Source of the DNA: PR03 sp964353555
GTDB lineage: Bacteria > Myxococcota_A > UBA9160 > PR03
Length of the DNA: 64,000 nt
Reading direction: 5' to 3'
NCBI GenBank assembly: GCA_964353555.1
Contig: CAYGWM010000002.1
Span: forward strand, 66,528-130,527
Within the stretch, counting starts at the first letter, position 1. Each line of letters opens with the position of its first letter. The notes beneath the pieces were generated by a model that did no database searches, was not told the DNA's origin, and saw only the letters and a program-made list of their open reading frames with translations. Of this stretch, positions 17,655-27,102 are shown one piece after another. The position numbers were made by a program, and so were the translations under genes.

Positions 17655-19634
17655 TCAGCCGAGTTGGCTCCATACGATCGCGCCTAGAAACGCCGCCGCC
17701 CAACAGTAGGGAAGGGCACGAATCGCATTCGGGAGACGTCGGTCGAGCGCTGCGAAGCCGAGCGCGGCCAGCACCGCGAGGGTCGGCGTCAGAGCGAGCG
17801 CGTAGAACGATTTGGCGACCGACCAGAACGGATAGTGCAGGCTCACGCTCGCGATCGAGGCGAGCAGGATCGGGGGCAATACGACGAGCAGCGAGTAGCT
17901 GATCCGACGTCCGCGATCGCTCCCGCGCAGCGCCGCGCGTATGGCGCAGGCCCACCCGAGGCCCAAAATAGGCGTGGCCGGCACGGCGAGCAGGAAGACG
18001 GCCGCCATCCACTCGTAGTTCCAGCCGGCGAATCCGAGACGCGGCGAGATCGCGCCGCTCAGTAGACCATTTCCCCACAGCGTCGAATAGAGCGCGTCCC
18101 AGAACGAATGAAAGCTGGAAAACCAGGGTTGCTCGAGCGCATCGCCGAAACGCAGGAAGTAGTCGGCGCTGTGAAAGCCCGGGAGTTGCCACCAGCTGTT
18201 GTCGGGGTCCGCGTTCAGGTTCCAGACGAGTAAGTTGCCGGAGAGTCGGTAGTTGCGCAGATAGACCCAGCCCGCGAGCCCCGCTGTGATGGCGAGGCTC
18301 AGCGACGCGCCACCGGCCGCGCGCGCGATGCGGGTCCCCTCGACGGTCCAGCGCTTCGCCGCGAGCGTGCCCAGCAGGATCGGCACCCAGAGCAGGATCG
18401 AGTACTTGGTCAGTGCGGCAGCGCCGAATACGATCCCGAGCAGCATGTCATCGCGTAGCGACGAGCGCTCGCGCAGCAACGCTCGCAGCGTTGCGAGCAG
18501 TGCGAGACTCGCGAGCAGCGCGTAAGGCGCTTCGTTCGAGACACAGGTGGCGAGCGTGACGTTCATCGGGAGCAGCCCGGCCATCAACGTGGAGCCCGCT
18601 GCGAGCCACGGCGCGTCCGGCGCCAGCGTTCGCGCCATGCTCCGCGCGACGAACGCCAGGCCGAGACCCGACAGGAACGGCAGCAAGACGAGGATCGCGC
18701 GGTCCCTTACACCCATCGGGCCGAGCACTCGCAGCAACGCGGCTGTGAGCGCGTGATAGAGCGGAGGGTGATACATCGCGCTGCCGTCGGTGGGGCGCGG
18801 GAGCGCGTGATGGGCGCGGATCCACTCGATGTACTGGATGTGCGCCGACGCATCGAAGCCGACTTCAGCGGGCACGCGGGCGATCCGGTGGAACAGGAGA
18901 ACCCAGAAAAGCGTCACAAGCAGGAGCGCGCCAGTGGGCGCCCATTGCGCCAGCTCCGGACGCCGTCGGAGCCACCCGAAGAGAGCGCCTCCGGCTGCGC
19001 CGAGCAACAACAGCGGCACCGCCTTCGCCCGGAGCGCTGCCGGCGGGGCCGGTAGCGCGACACTCTCCGGGTGACGGATGCTGTCCTCGGCGCGGACCGC
19101 ATATGCGACCGGATCGCCCTGCCACGCCGAGATCCAGCGCTCATCGGTGGTGAGCGTCCCTGCGAGACCGTCGATCCGGAGCTGCAGCGCCGGGTTGCCG
19201 GCGGGATTCCGCACCGAGGCGAACAGTACGTTCTCGCCGGCCACCAGGTGGGGCGTCAGATCCAGCAGCGTCGCGTCCTTCCAGCGATCGGGATCGCGGC
19301 CCGGGAGCGGGAGTTCCTTCCCGTTGAGCAGTAGCGAGACCTCGCGCAGCGCGCGCACGCGCAGCGTCACATGCGTCGCTCCCGGCTTTGCGATGAACTT
19401 GCGCTCGAAAAAACTCGTCGGCGGCTTCGCCCGCTCGATCAGCATGCCGTCGGTCTGCAGCGGCGTCCGCGCGACGATCCACGGGGTGTCGTCGCGCGCG
19501 AGGAAGGGCACAGCCGGCGAACGCAGCACGTCCCAGGTGAGGACGCCTGCGATGCCGAGTGCGAGCAGTGCCGCGATCGCGAGCTGGCCGCGCGTGAAAC
19601 GGCGCTCGGCGCGCTCGACCAGATCAGCGCTCAA
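17655..19634 (-). CDS. Multi-pass GT39-like glycosyltransferase with N-terminal periplasmic beta domain
   Basis: The 659-residue membrane protein starts with a TTG preceded by GAGGA. After one N-terminal helix (about 17-35) comes a soluble stretch of roughly 160 residues (about 45-195) with LRVRALREVSLLLNGKELP and LTPHLVAGENVLFASVRN, resembling a galactose-binding-like beta sandwich. About ten membrane helices follow. The first loop of the enzyme domain has GFDASAHIQYIEW and MYHPPLYH, the usual layout of GT39/ArnT-like polyprenyl-phosphate-sugar transferases, but with DA where most have DE. It would transfer a sugar from a lipid carrier in the periplasm. It lies 39 bases upstream of the DPM1-like gene in the same direction, so the two are probably one operon. 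Confidence 0.8.
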   Translation of the reverse strand: MSADLVERAERRFTRGQLAIAALLALGIAGVLTWDVLRSPAVPFLARDDTPWIVARTPLQTDGMLIERAKPPTSFFERKFIAKPGATHVTLRVRALREVSLLLNGKELPLPGRDPDRWKDATLLDLTPHLVAGENVLFASVRNPAGNPALQLRIDGLAGTLTTDERWISAWQGDPVAYAVRAEDSIRHPESVALPAPPAALRAKAVPLLLLGAAGGALFGWLRRRPELAQWAPTGALLLVTLFWVLLFHRIARVPAEVGFDASAHIQYIEWIRAHHALPRPTDGSAMYHPPLYHALTAALLRVLGPMGVRDRAILVLLPFLSGLGLAFVARSMARTLAPDAPWLAAGSTLMAGLLPMNVTLATCVSNEAPYALLASLALLATLRALLRERSSLRDDMLLGIVFGAAALTKYSILLWVPILLGTLAAKRWTVEGTRIARAAGGASLSLAITAGLAGWVYLRNYRLSGNLLVWNLNADPDNSWWQLPGFHSADYFLRFGDALEQPWFSSFHSFWDALYSTLWGNGLLSGAISPRLGFAGWNYEWMAAVFLLAVPATPILGLGWACAIRAALRGSDRGRRISYSLLVVLPPILLASIASVSLHYPFWSVAKSFYALALTPTLAVLAALGFAALDRRLPNAIRALPYCWAAAFLGAIVWSQLG

Positions 19635-19760
19635 GGTGATCCTCTACTGTGTTCATCGCAGTCAACTCCCCGGCGCAGGCTGCACGCTGCTGCTCGCGAC
19701 GACCTTTGCTATGAACGAATGATTCGGCGCGCCATGGTATCGACGAGGAGTGAGCGCACC

Positions 19761-21992
19761 ATGTCCCGCCCGCTTCGCACGCTGTTGCTTGCCGCTCTGC
19801 TCGTTGCGGCGACGCTCGCTAGCTACGCGCCGACGTTCTCGGCGGCCTTCGTCGACATCGACGATGCCGACTATGTGCCGGAGAACGAGACGGTCAAAGC
19901 GGGCCTCGGTGTCGACGGCGTGGTGTGGGCCTTTACCGACTCGCACGCGGGCAACTGGTTCCCGCTCACCTGGATCAGCCACATGGCCGACGTGGAGCTC
20001 TTTGGCGTCGAGCCGACGGGGCACCACGCGATGAACGTCGCGTTGCACGTCGCGAACGCGCTGCTGCTGTTCCTGGCGCTGGCGTCGATCACCGGGGAGT
20101 GGGCCCCGAGTTTCGTCGTGGCCGGCCTGTTCGCGCTGCATCCGGCCAACGTCGAATCGGTGGCCTGGATCTCGCAGCGCAAGACCACGCTCGCCACGCT
20201 CTTCGGAATTCTCGCGATCTGGAGCTATGCCCGCTACGCGCGGGCCGGAAAGCGATCGTCGTACGTGCTGAGTCTCGCGAGCTTCGCGCTCTCGCTGCTG
20301 TCGAAGCAGATGTTCGTGACGTTGCCGTTCGCGCTGCTGCTGCTCGATTACTGGCCGCTCCGGCGTGCAGAGCTGGAACCGCGCGATGGGGACGGACCGA
20401 CGCTCCGCTCCATGTCGCGCGGCTGGTTGCGGCTGCTGCCCGAGAAGATCCCGTTCCTGCTGCTTGCGCTGGCTGCGAGCGTCGCGGCGATCGTCTCGCA
20501 ACGCGACGCGATCTCGACGGGTGCGGCGTACCCGCTTGCGGTGCGCCTCGGCAACGTCGCGCTCTCCTACGTTCACTACCTCGGGATGCTGATCTCGCCG
20601 ACGCATCTGGCGGTGTTCTACCCGCTCTACGAAGACGATGTCACGCTGGCCAGGGTGCTCGCGAGTGTCGCAGTGCTGCTCGGCATCTCAGTCGGCGTCT
20701 GGCGGTTCGGCCGAACCCGGCGCTTCCTGCTCGTCGGCTGGATCTGGTTCCTGGGTACGCTGGTGCCGGTGATCGGCCTGGTGCAGATCGGCGGGCAGTC
20801 GAGGGCGGACCGTTACGCGTACGTGCCGTTCTGGGGCCTCTTGATCGCGCTGACGTGGACAGGGTGGAATCTCGTCCAGTCGCCGGGCGCGGGCCGGGAG
20901 GTGCGTGGGGCGGTGCTTGCGGGTGTCGCAGCGCTGCTCGCGATTCTCGGAGTCCAGACGTTTCGGCAGGCGGAGAAGTGGCACGACTCGATCGCGCTCT
21001 TCGAGGACGCGGTGGCGGACACCGATCGCAACTACGTCGCGCACCGCGCGCTGGCGGGCCAGTACTTCAACCGCGGCGACTTCGCGCAGGCGCTCCATCA
21101 CGCCGAGGAGGGCGCGAAGCATCCGCGCGATCTCGGCGAGGTGCTGCCGGTCTACGGAATGGCGCTCTATCAGACCGGCTCGAAGGCAAGGGCGATCGAG
21201 AAGCTCGAAGAGGCGACGCGCGTGGCGCCGAACAACGTGATGGGATTCACGAACCTCGGCTGGATCTACCTGCAGGAGGGAGACTACGAGGATGCGGTCG
21301 AATCGCTGCACGCCGCACTGCGCGTCGATCCGCAGAGCGCCCGCGCCGCCCAGCTGCTCGCGACGACGGAACTGCGCCGCGGAAATCTCGCGGAGGCCGC
21401 GACGGCATTCGAACGCGTGGTCGCACTCGAAGGGCAGAACTTCGATGCGCGGATCGAGTGGGCGCGGACGCTGGCGACACTGGAGCGCTCAGCGGAGGCC
21501 GCTGACGTTCTGCGCAGCGCGCTCGTCGCGGCGCGCCAGTTTCCCGAGGCGCAACGCAGCCGGCTGACGTCGACGCTCCACCAGTATCTCGGCGACGTTC
21601 TGCTGGCGCAGCCGGATCGCAACGGCGCTGCCGCGCACTACGAACTCGCGCTCGCGGAGTGGGCAGACAACTACGGGGCGAATCGCAATCTCGCGACGCT
21701 GCTGCTGACGACGGAGGGCGCGGTGCGCAGCGATCCCGCGCGCGCGGTGCTTCTCGCCGAGCATGCCTGCACGCTGTCGCAGCGTCGCAAGCCCGAGGCG
21801 TTGGCAACGCTTGCCTCGGCCTACGCCGCAGCGGGACGGCGCGACGACGCCGCGCGCGTCGCGCGCGAGGCGCTGGTGCTGGCGCGCGAGACGGGCAACG
21901 TCCCGATGATCGAGATGCTCGAAGCGCAACTCGGCTCTGGTGCGCAAGCGGCTCGACCGTTCGGCGAGACGGAATCGTCGTTGCATCGCTGA
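19761..21992 (+). CDS. TMTC-like membrane glycosyltransferase with TPR domain (subtype A)
   Basis: The 743-residue product has an N-terminal half of about ten membrane helices and a C-terminal half of TPR repeats (from about residue 410). The first periplasmic loop has the paired acidic residues of GT-C enzymes (DIDDAD, residues 32-37), then NWFPLTWISHM and FGVEPTGHHAMNVALH. HPANVESVAWISQRKTTL matches the HPxHxExVAxxxxRxExL block of eukaryotic TMTC O-mannosyltransferases. The family uses dolichol-phosphate-linked mannose in eukaryotes; bacterial members are uncharacterised. The ATG at 19761 has AGGAG eight bases upstream. It is divergent from the GT39-like gene and converges on the TMTC-like gene at 22010. 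Confidence 0.85.
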   Translation: MSRPLRTLLLAALLVAATLASYAPTFSAAFVDIDDADYVPENETVKAGLGVDGVVWAFTDSHAGNWFPLTWISHMADVELFGVEPTGHHAMNVALHVANALLLFLALASITGEWAPSFVVAGLFALHPANVESVAWISQRKTTLATLFGILAIWSYARYARAGKRSSYVLSLASFALSLLSKQMFVTLPFALLLLDYWPLRRAELEPRDGDGPTLRSMSRGWLRLLPEKIPFLLLALAASVAAIVSQRDAISTGAAYPLAVRLGNVALSYVHYLGMLISPTHLAVFYPLYEDDVTLARVLASVAVLLGISVGVWRFGRTRRFLLVGWIWFLGTLVPVIGLVQIGGQSRADRYAYVPFWGLLIALTWTGWNLVQSPGAGREVRGAVLAGVAALLAILGVQTFRQAEKWHDSIALFEDAVADTDRNYVAHRALAGQYFNRGDFAQALHHAEEGAKHPRDLGEVLPVYGMALYQTGSKARAIEKLEEATRVAPNNVMGFTNLGWIYLQEGDYEDAVESLHAALRVDPQSARAAQLLATTELRRGNLAEAATAFERVVALEGQNFDARIEWARTLATLERSAEAADVLRSALVAARQFPEAQRSRLTSTLHQYLGDVLLAQPDRNGAAAHYELALAEWADNYGANRNLATLLLTTEGAVRSDPARAVLLAEHACTLSQRRKPEALATLASAYAAAGRRDDAARVAREALVLARETGNVPMIEMLEAQLGSGAQAARPFGETESSLHR

Positions 21993-22009
21993 GCGGTGCC
22001 GCGTTCCTC

Positions 22010-24073
22010 TCAGCGCTCCGGATCTACATCGCGCATGCGCTGCAGATTGGCGGTTGCCCCCGGATGGAGCGGGTCGAAGCGCAATGCCTGCTCGAACGCG
22101 GCGATCGCAGCCTCGCGATCGCCGCGGTTCTCGAAGACGACGCCCAGCAGGTTGTGTGCGTCCGCGTTGCGCGGGTCGAGTGCGAGGAGCTGACGCAACG
22201 GCTGCTCCGCCGACCCGAGATCGCCCGCCATCATTAGCGAAGCAGCGAGCCCGTGTCGGTACACGAGCTGCTCCGGCGCCAGCTGCACCGCGACGCGCAG
22301 CGGCTCGAGCGCGCCCGCGAAATCGCCGCTCTCGGACAGCAGCTTTCCCAGCGCGTACTGAGACTTCGCGATCGTTGCGTCGCTCGCGACGGCGTCCCGC
22401 AGCGCCGCGATCGCGCCGGCGTGATCTCCGGTCTGGCGCAGCATGATGCCGAGGTTGTAGTGGAGTTCTGCGGCGCCGGGCGTCAGCGCCGCACCGGCTC
22501 GAAACGCGGCGGCTGCATCTTCGAAACGGTTCTGCGCGACGCGCAGATTGCCGAGGTGGAGCTGCGTCGTCGCGCGTTCCTCATCGTCCAGGTCGCCCGC
22601 CAGCGCGATCTCGAACTCCGCGGCGGCTTCTTCGAAATGGCCGAGCGCGACCTGATTGATGCCGATGCTGGTGTGGAGCCTCGCGTACTCCGGGTAGAGC
22701 TGCAGCGCCTGCTGGAACTCCGCAATCGCCTCCGAGTTCTTGCGCTCATTTTGCAAAACCAGCCCGAGCCGGTAGCGAGCCGTCCAGGAATCGGGCTGCT
22801 GCGCAGCGTTGTGTCGGATCAGCGTGACGTCATCCCGGTAGGCATGGGTCTCGCGATGCGCGAGCCCTGCCAACGCGATCACGACGCAGACCGTTGCGAC
22901 GCGCGCCAGCCAGCGCGCGCTCCCTTGCCATCGAGTGCCGAGCATCGCAGCGCCGGCCGCTGCGAGCGCGAAGAGCGCCATGCTCGCGTGATACTGGTAG
23001 TGATCGGCGACGAACGAATAGAGGAACGGGTAGACATCGAAGAAGCCGAGCGCGGGAAACAGCATGCCGACGAAGAGCAGCATCGCAGCGAGCGGCCCGC
23101 GTCCGAGCTGCCGCCGCATCGCCCACAGCGTGACGAGCAGGCCGGCGAGCGCGAGCGGAAAGCCATATTGCCAGGCCGCCTGCGAGTCGACGTGCCAGCG
23201 CGGGTATGTGAAGCCGAGCGGATGCGGCCACAGCAGCTTGCCGATGTAGAACCACACGGCGCGGCCCGCGATCAGCGCGCGTTCGACGGGCGAAAGGCTC
23301 CACGCCGCGCCCGTCGCGCCGACGTGCACGCGCTCGACCCACACCGTGAGCCCCGCAATCGGCAGGCCCAACGCGAAGAACGGCAGCAGCGGGCGTATGT
23401 CGCGCCAGCGGAGGCTGCCGGAGTTCCACCAACGAATCACCAGCAGCGCTGCAGGCGTCGTGACAGTGACCGTCTTGCTCAGCAACGCGGCAAGATAGAG
23501 AGCGAGCGACACGAGGTAGGATCGCCGCGCGGATGGAATGCTGTCCGCGACGGATCCGGCGGTTGGATCGAGCGGCGCGAAGCGCAGATAGGCGCGCATC
23601 GACGCGAGCGCGAACGCAGCCGAGAACAGGTTCTTCCGCTCGCTCGCCCACGCCACGGTTTCGACGTGCACCGGGTGCACCGCAAAGAGCGCCGCCGCGA
23701 GCCACGCACCGGGCATCCGCAACCGCGCGAGGAACCGCCAGAACATCAGCACGACCACCGCGTGCATCGCCAGGTTCATCGCGTGGAAACCGAGAGGATC
23801 GAGCCCCCAGAGCCGGTACTCGAACCAGAACGCGGTGTGGACGAGCGGGTAGTACTGCGGAATCGTGCCGATCCGGAACCAGATGTCGCGAAGCCCTGCG
23901 AGCGACGCGAGATCGCGGATGCCGCGGATGTAGATCTCATCGTCCGAGACGTAGCCGTTCTCGAGAATCGGCCAGTACGCCGCAACGACGAGCGCAACGA
24001 GCGCGAGCGCCCGCGCCCAGCCCGGGACCGCCTCGTGGCCGGGAGCGGCGCGGTGCTGATCCGCCAGCGGCAT
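22010..24073 (-). CDS. TMTC-like membrane glycosyltransferase with TPR domain (subtype B)
   Basis: The 687-residue product has multiple membrane helices, then about seven TPR units from about residue 425 (YRLGLVLQNERKNSEAIAEF and following). Loop 1 has VSDDEIYI (acidic residues 44-46), then YYPLVHTAFWFEYRLWGLDP and GFHAMNLAMH. HPVHVETVAWASERKNLF is the TMTC signature block. It is a different subtype from the neighbour at 19761: its loop reads YYPL instead of NWFPLTW and its signature block ERKN instead of QRKT. It is very close to the gene at 33135. It begins three bases after the stop of the upstream GT39 gene, so both belong to one operon. Predicted activity: transfer of a polyprenyl-linked sugar to periplasmic proteins. 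Confidence 0.85.
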   Translation of the reverse strand: MPLADQHRAAPGHEAVPGWARALALVALVVAAYWPILENGYVSDDEIYIRGIRDLASLAGLRDIWFRIGTIPQYYPLVHTAFWFEYRLWGLDPLGFHAMNLAMHAVVVLMFWRFLARLRMPGAWLAAALFAVHPVHVETVAWASERKNLFSAAFALASMRAYLRFAPLDPTAGSVADSIPSARRSYLVSLALYLAALLSKTVTVTTPAALLVIRWWNSGSLRWRDIRPLLPFFALGLPIAGLTVWVERVHVGATGAAWSLSPVERALIAGRAVWFYIGKLLWPHPLGFTYPRWHVDSQAAWQYGFPLALAGLLVTLWAMRRQLGRGPLAAMLLFVGMLFPALGFFDVYPFLYSFVADHYQYHASMALFALAAAGAAMLGTRWQGSARWLARVATVCVVIALAGLAHRETHAYRDDVTLIRHNAAQQPDSWTARYRLGLVLQNERKNSEAIAEFQQALQLYPEYARLHTSIGINQVALGHFEEAAAEFEIALAGDLDDEERATTQLHLGNLRVAQNRFEDAAAAFRAGAALTPGAAELHYNLGIMLRQTGDHAGAIAALRDAVASDATIAKSQYALGKLLSESGDFAGALEPLRVAVQLAPEQLVYRHGLAASLMMAGDLGSAEQPLRQLLALDPRNADAHNLLGVVFENRGDREAAIAAFEQALRFDPLHPGATANLQRMRDVDPER

Positions 24074-24076
24074 CGA

Positions 24077-25819
24077 CTACTGAGACCCTGCGGATGCGCG
24101 GGTGTCGTAGATCCGGATCGATCCGAGTCGCAGTACCGGCTCGTAGGATCGCAGCCACGCGGCGGTGTCACCGCTGACTCCCACCAAGCCACCACCCGGC
24201 GCGACGGTCAAGTAGGAGTAGCCCCACAGGAAATTCTCGGAGACCGCGATGATTCCCGACACGGGCGTCGGTGGCAGCAGTCGATATTGCAGCCCATAGA
24301 GAGCCGGATCGACGAGCCCGAAGTACAGCAGATAGGGCGTCTCTGCTGGATCGATGGCTGCCACCGCAGCTGGCACCCGGTAGAGGTCCTGTCCCCAATC
24401 GAGGTTCGAGTCGAGCAGCCACTCGCTCCCATGACGGGGCCCGCCCGCGATCGCGTTGAAGAACGTGAGGTAGTCGGGGTGGATCGTCGCGACGTTGAAA
24501 ACGGTCGCCGCCGCTGCACCCGCGGCGAGCGCCAGCGACACGCGTTCGCGCCCGCCGCTTCGCGTCGCCATGAACACGGGGCCCAGCAGCAGGAACAGGA
24601 ACGGGAACGCGGGCAGCACGTGTCGGATTCCGATGTTCAGGTTGCTGGCCGTCGCGAACACCACGATGAGCGTCGCGAGTGGGACCAGCAACGAGTAGAG
24701 CTCGATCCTCGCGACTTCGCTGCGGCGCCAAAATGCGACAGACGCCGCCAGCAGCACGAGGATCGCGACTGGCAGTTTCACGCCGAGCGCGACCCCGTTG
24801 TAGTACCACCAGCCGTGCTCCGACCATTGCCCCATCAAGTAGCTGCCGAATTCGCCGTGTTCGGAGATCTCCTTCGCCGCATCGAAGCCGAGCGCCCACT
24901 CGCGCGGCAGCGGCACCGGAGTCCACGCGGGGAGGACGCTTTGCAGCGACGTGGCAAAGTGCGAGCGGAACGCGAGGCTGCCGAGCGCGCAGAACGATTC
25001 CTCGAAGCCGATGCTCGCGTTGAGCACGACGAGCGCCGCGACGAGAATCCACGCGAAGTCTCCGGACGCCTGCTGGAGTCGGCGCGCGGGGGATCGCGTC
25101 GCGGCGCGCCATCGATGCACAACGGCGAGCAGCGCGAACGCCGGAAGCAGCAGCACCGCGAGGAACTTGGTGGCGAGCGCGAGCCCGAGCGCAGCGCCGG
25201 CGACGAGCAGCCGCGTGCGCGTCGGATCCCGGTAGCTCCAGCGCAGCGCGAACATTGCGAGCAGGATCGTCGTGAGCGCCCCCATGTCGATCGTCGCCAG
25301 ATGGCCGTGCGCCAGCACGTTCGGGCACAGCAGGAAGAGCGAAGTGACCACGGCGGCGGCGCGCAATCCGAAGGCGTCGCGTGCCCACAGGAAGACGACC
25401 AGGCCCGCGAGCAATCCGAGAGCGATCGCCACCCAGCGCGCGCGGAACATCAGCGTCAGGTACTGGGCGCGATTCGCCTCCAGGAAGCGATGGCCGTATT
25501 CCCACGGCCCCCACTGCATCGGTGGCTCGACGACGACCGGGGCATTCACCGACGCGTCGGCGGCGATGGGCGCTGCCAGCAGCAGCTTCAGCAGCGGCGG
25601 ATTCACGCGATACAGATCGGTTCGACCCTGGCGCCAGGCCGCGACGCCGGCGGGCACGTGCGCGAACTCGTCGGCGGTGGGCGTCTCGACGCGTGCGGCA
25701 TGCAGCGTGAGCGCGAGGTACGCGATCGCAGCGGCGACGGGCATCCATGCCCAGGCCTTCGGCTCTCGCGCGATTCTCTCTGCTGCGCGGTCGTCGTCGC
25801 GTTGCGGCATGCCAGTCAT
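24077..25819 (-). CDS. GT39-family membrane glycosyltransferase
   Basis: The 580-residue, multi-pass protein has the catalytic acidic pair in the first periplasmic loop (PTADEFAHVPAG, D50-E51). NPPLLKLLLAAP and HGHLATIDMGALTT follow, typical of PMT/ArnT relatives, and the C-terminal loop contains SNLDWGQDL, a hallmark of this bacterial GT39 branch. About eleven membrane helices are visible. It should use a polyprenyl-phosphate-activated sugar in the periplasm. It is the first gene of a two-gene operon with the TMTC-like gene at 22010 and is divergent from the secreted protein at 25960 across 140 bases that must hold both promoters. An alternative start lies three codons in, at ATG 25810. Confidence 0.85.
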   Translation of the reverse strand: MTGMPQRDDDRAAERIAREPKAWAWMPVAAAIAYLALTLHAARVETPTADEFAHVPAGVAAWRQGRTDLYRVNPPLLKLLLAAPIAADASVNAPVVVEPPMQWGPWEYGHRFLEANRAQYLTLMFRARWVAIALGLLAGLVVFLWARDAFGLRAAAVVTSLFLLCPNVLAHGHLATIDMGALTTILLAMFALRWSYRDPTRTRLLVAGAALGLALATKFLAVLLLPAFALLAVVHRWRAATRSPARRLQQASGDFAWILVAALVVLNASIGFEESFCALGSLAFRSHFATSLQSVLPAWTPVPLPREWALGFDAAKEISEHGEFGSYLMGQWSEHGWWYYNGVALGVKLPVAILVLLAASVAFWRRSEVARIELYSLLVPLATLIVVFATASNLNIGIRHVLPAFPFLFLLLGPVFMATRSGGRERVSLALAAGAAAATVFNVATIHPDYLTFFNAIAGGPRHGSEWLLDSNLDWGQDLYRVPAAVAAIDPAETPYLLYFGLVDPALYGLQYRLLPPTPVSGIIAVSENFLWGYSYLTVAPGGGLVGVSGDTAAWLRSYEPVLRLGSIRIYDTRASAGSQ

Positions 25820-25959
25820 CGGGTGCGGCGGAGACTACCACCCGCGCGACTCGCCTTGACGATGACCTCGGCAGCGAGGCAGTGTCCGCGGCCGTGCTTC
25901 GAAACCCGCAACGCCAGCATTCCTTGCGTACAACGCAGCAGTGTCGGACCGGCAGGCGC

Positions 25960-27102
25960 GTGGCGACGGCGTTCGCCCTCGCTACGGTCACCGCGGCGAC
26001 GCTGGGCGCGGTCTGCGACCCGAGCGCCATCCGCGTCACGAATCGGCTGCCCGACCCCGCGCTCGTCGACGCCCGTGGCGACGTCGACCCCGACGGCTTC
26101 GATGCGCTGGTGGCGGCGACCGAGAAGCAGCGCGGGCTGGGATTCATCCAGCGCCCGCGTCTCGAATTGTTGCGCGACGACGATCCGCGGCTCGCGTCGC
26201 TGCGCGAACGGGCGCGGGCGCTCGCGCCGTGTCCTCGCGTCGCGGCCGCGGCCGCGAACGCGAGCGCAGCCGAAGCCGACGCGCCCGGAAGCTGCTTTCC
26301 CGATCCGGGTCTGCAATGGGTGCTCTGCCTTGCGCCGCCCGATCGCGAGCAGGCGCGCCGCGCTCTGAAGCGCTTGCTCGATGCGCAGAACTATCCGCGG
26401 CTCGCGGACGCGGCGCCGGTGCTGCGCGGCGATCCCGGTGTCGCGATCCGATCGCTGCTCGCCGCCAGCGCGCGCAGCGTCGCGACCGGCCGCGGCGATT
26501 CCGGCGCGGAGGCGCCCTCGTTCGAGATCCTCGAAGAGCTGGATGTCGTGGTGCCGCGCTCGGCGACTCCCGAGGCCATCTGCGTCGATCTCGCCGACGG
26601 ATTCCTCGGCACCCACCGCGATCGCGAAGCGCCGTTCCGGACGCCGCCGCTTTCGACCAAGCAGCTGGCGAGTTCGCGCGCGTACCGCGGATCCGAGCGT
26701 CCGTACCGGATCGTGGGTCCCGCGCCGACACCCGACGGATGCGAGGTCGAGAGCGATGAGAGTATCGGCGTCGCGAGGCTGCTGGCCGAGCGAATGGCGA
26801 TAGGGGGATTGCTGCCGGGACGTGCGCTCGCGGGCTGGCGGGGCGATCGCGGCATCCGCTTCGCGTGTCCGGACGGCGCCCGGCCGTGGCTCTACCTGGC
26901 GGAACTCGCCGCGAAGGCTGATGCGACTGCGTTCGCAGCGCAGATTCCGCAGTCGCTTCCGGCGGAGTTCGCGGGCGCTTCGGAGACGCTGCGTCTCGGG
27001 CGGCGCGTCGTGATCTTCCACGACTTCGATCGGGACCGCGCACGCGCGTGGGCGACGTCGGCCGCGACCGACGAGCTCACGCGTCTCGACGAGCTCGATT
27101 GA
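25960..27102 (+). CDS. Secreted protein of unknown function, coupled to GT39-TPR gene
   Basis: The predicted start is the GTG at 25960, giving 380 residues that begin with a signal peptide (ATAFALATVTAATLGAVC). The mature part contains VTNRLPDPALVDARGD, repeated short cysteine-bearing segments and long stretches rich in Ala and Arg, with no enzymatic motif I recognise. Its stop overlaps the ATG of the next gene (TGATG), so translation of this secreted protein and the GT39-TPR enzyme is coupled. That linkage makes it a candidate partner or substrate of the enzyme. The upstream in-frame extension to 25747 overlaps the divergent GT39 gene and is unlikely to be translated. Confidence 0.6.
   Translation: MATAFALATVTAATLGAVCDPSAIRVTNRLPDPALVDARGDVDPDGFDALVAATEKQRGLGFIQRPRLELLRDDDPRLASLRERARALAPCPRVAAAAANASAAEADAPGSCFPDPGLQWVLCLAPPDREQARRALKRLLDAQNYPRLADAAPVLRGDPGVAIRSLLAASARSVATGRGDSGAEAPSFEILEELDVVVPRSATPEAICVDLADGFLGTHRDREAPFRTPPLSTKQLASSRAYRGSERPYRIVGPAPTPDGCEVESDESIGVARLLAERMAIGGLLPGRALAGWRGDRGIRFACPDGARPWLYLAELAAKADATAFAAQIPQSLPAEFAGASETLRLGRRVVIFHDFDRDRARAWATSAATDELTRLDELD

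Noticed and set aside
22253..26368. A very long plus-strand open frame (about 1370 codons)
   Set aside because: It lies antisense to the TMTC-like and GT39 genes and is extremely rich in Arg, Glu and Gln with no domain; it is a shadow of GC-rich codon bias.
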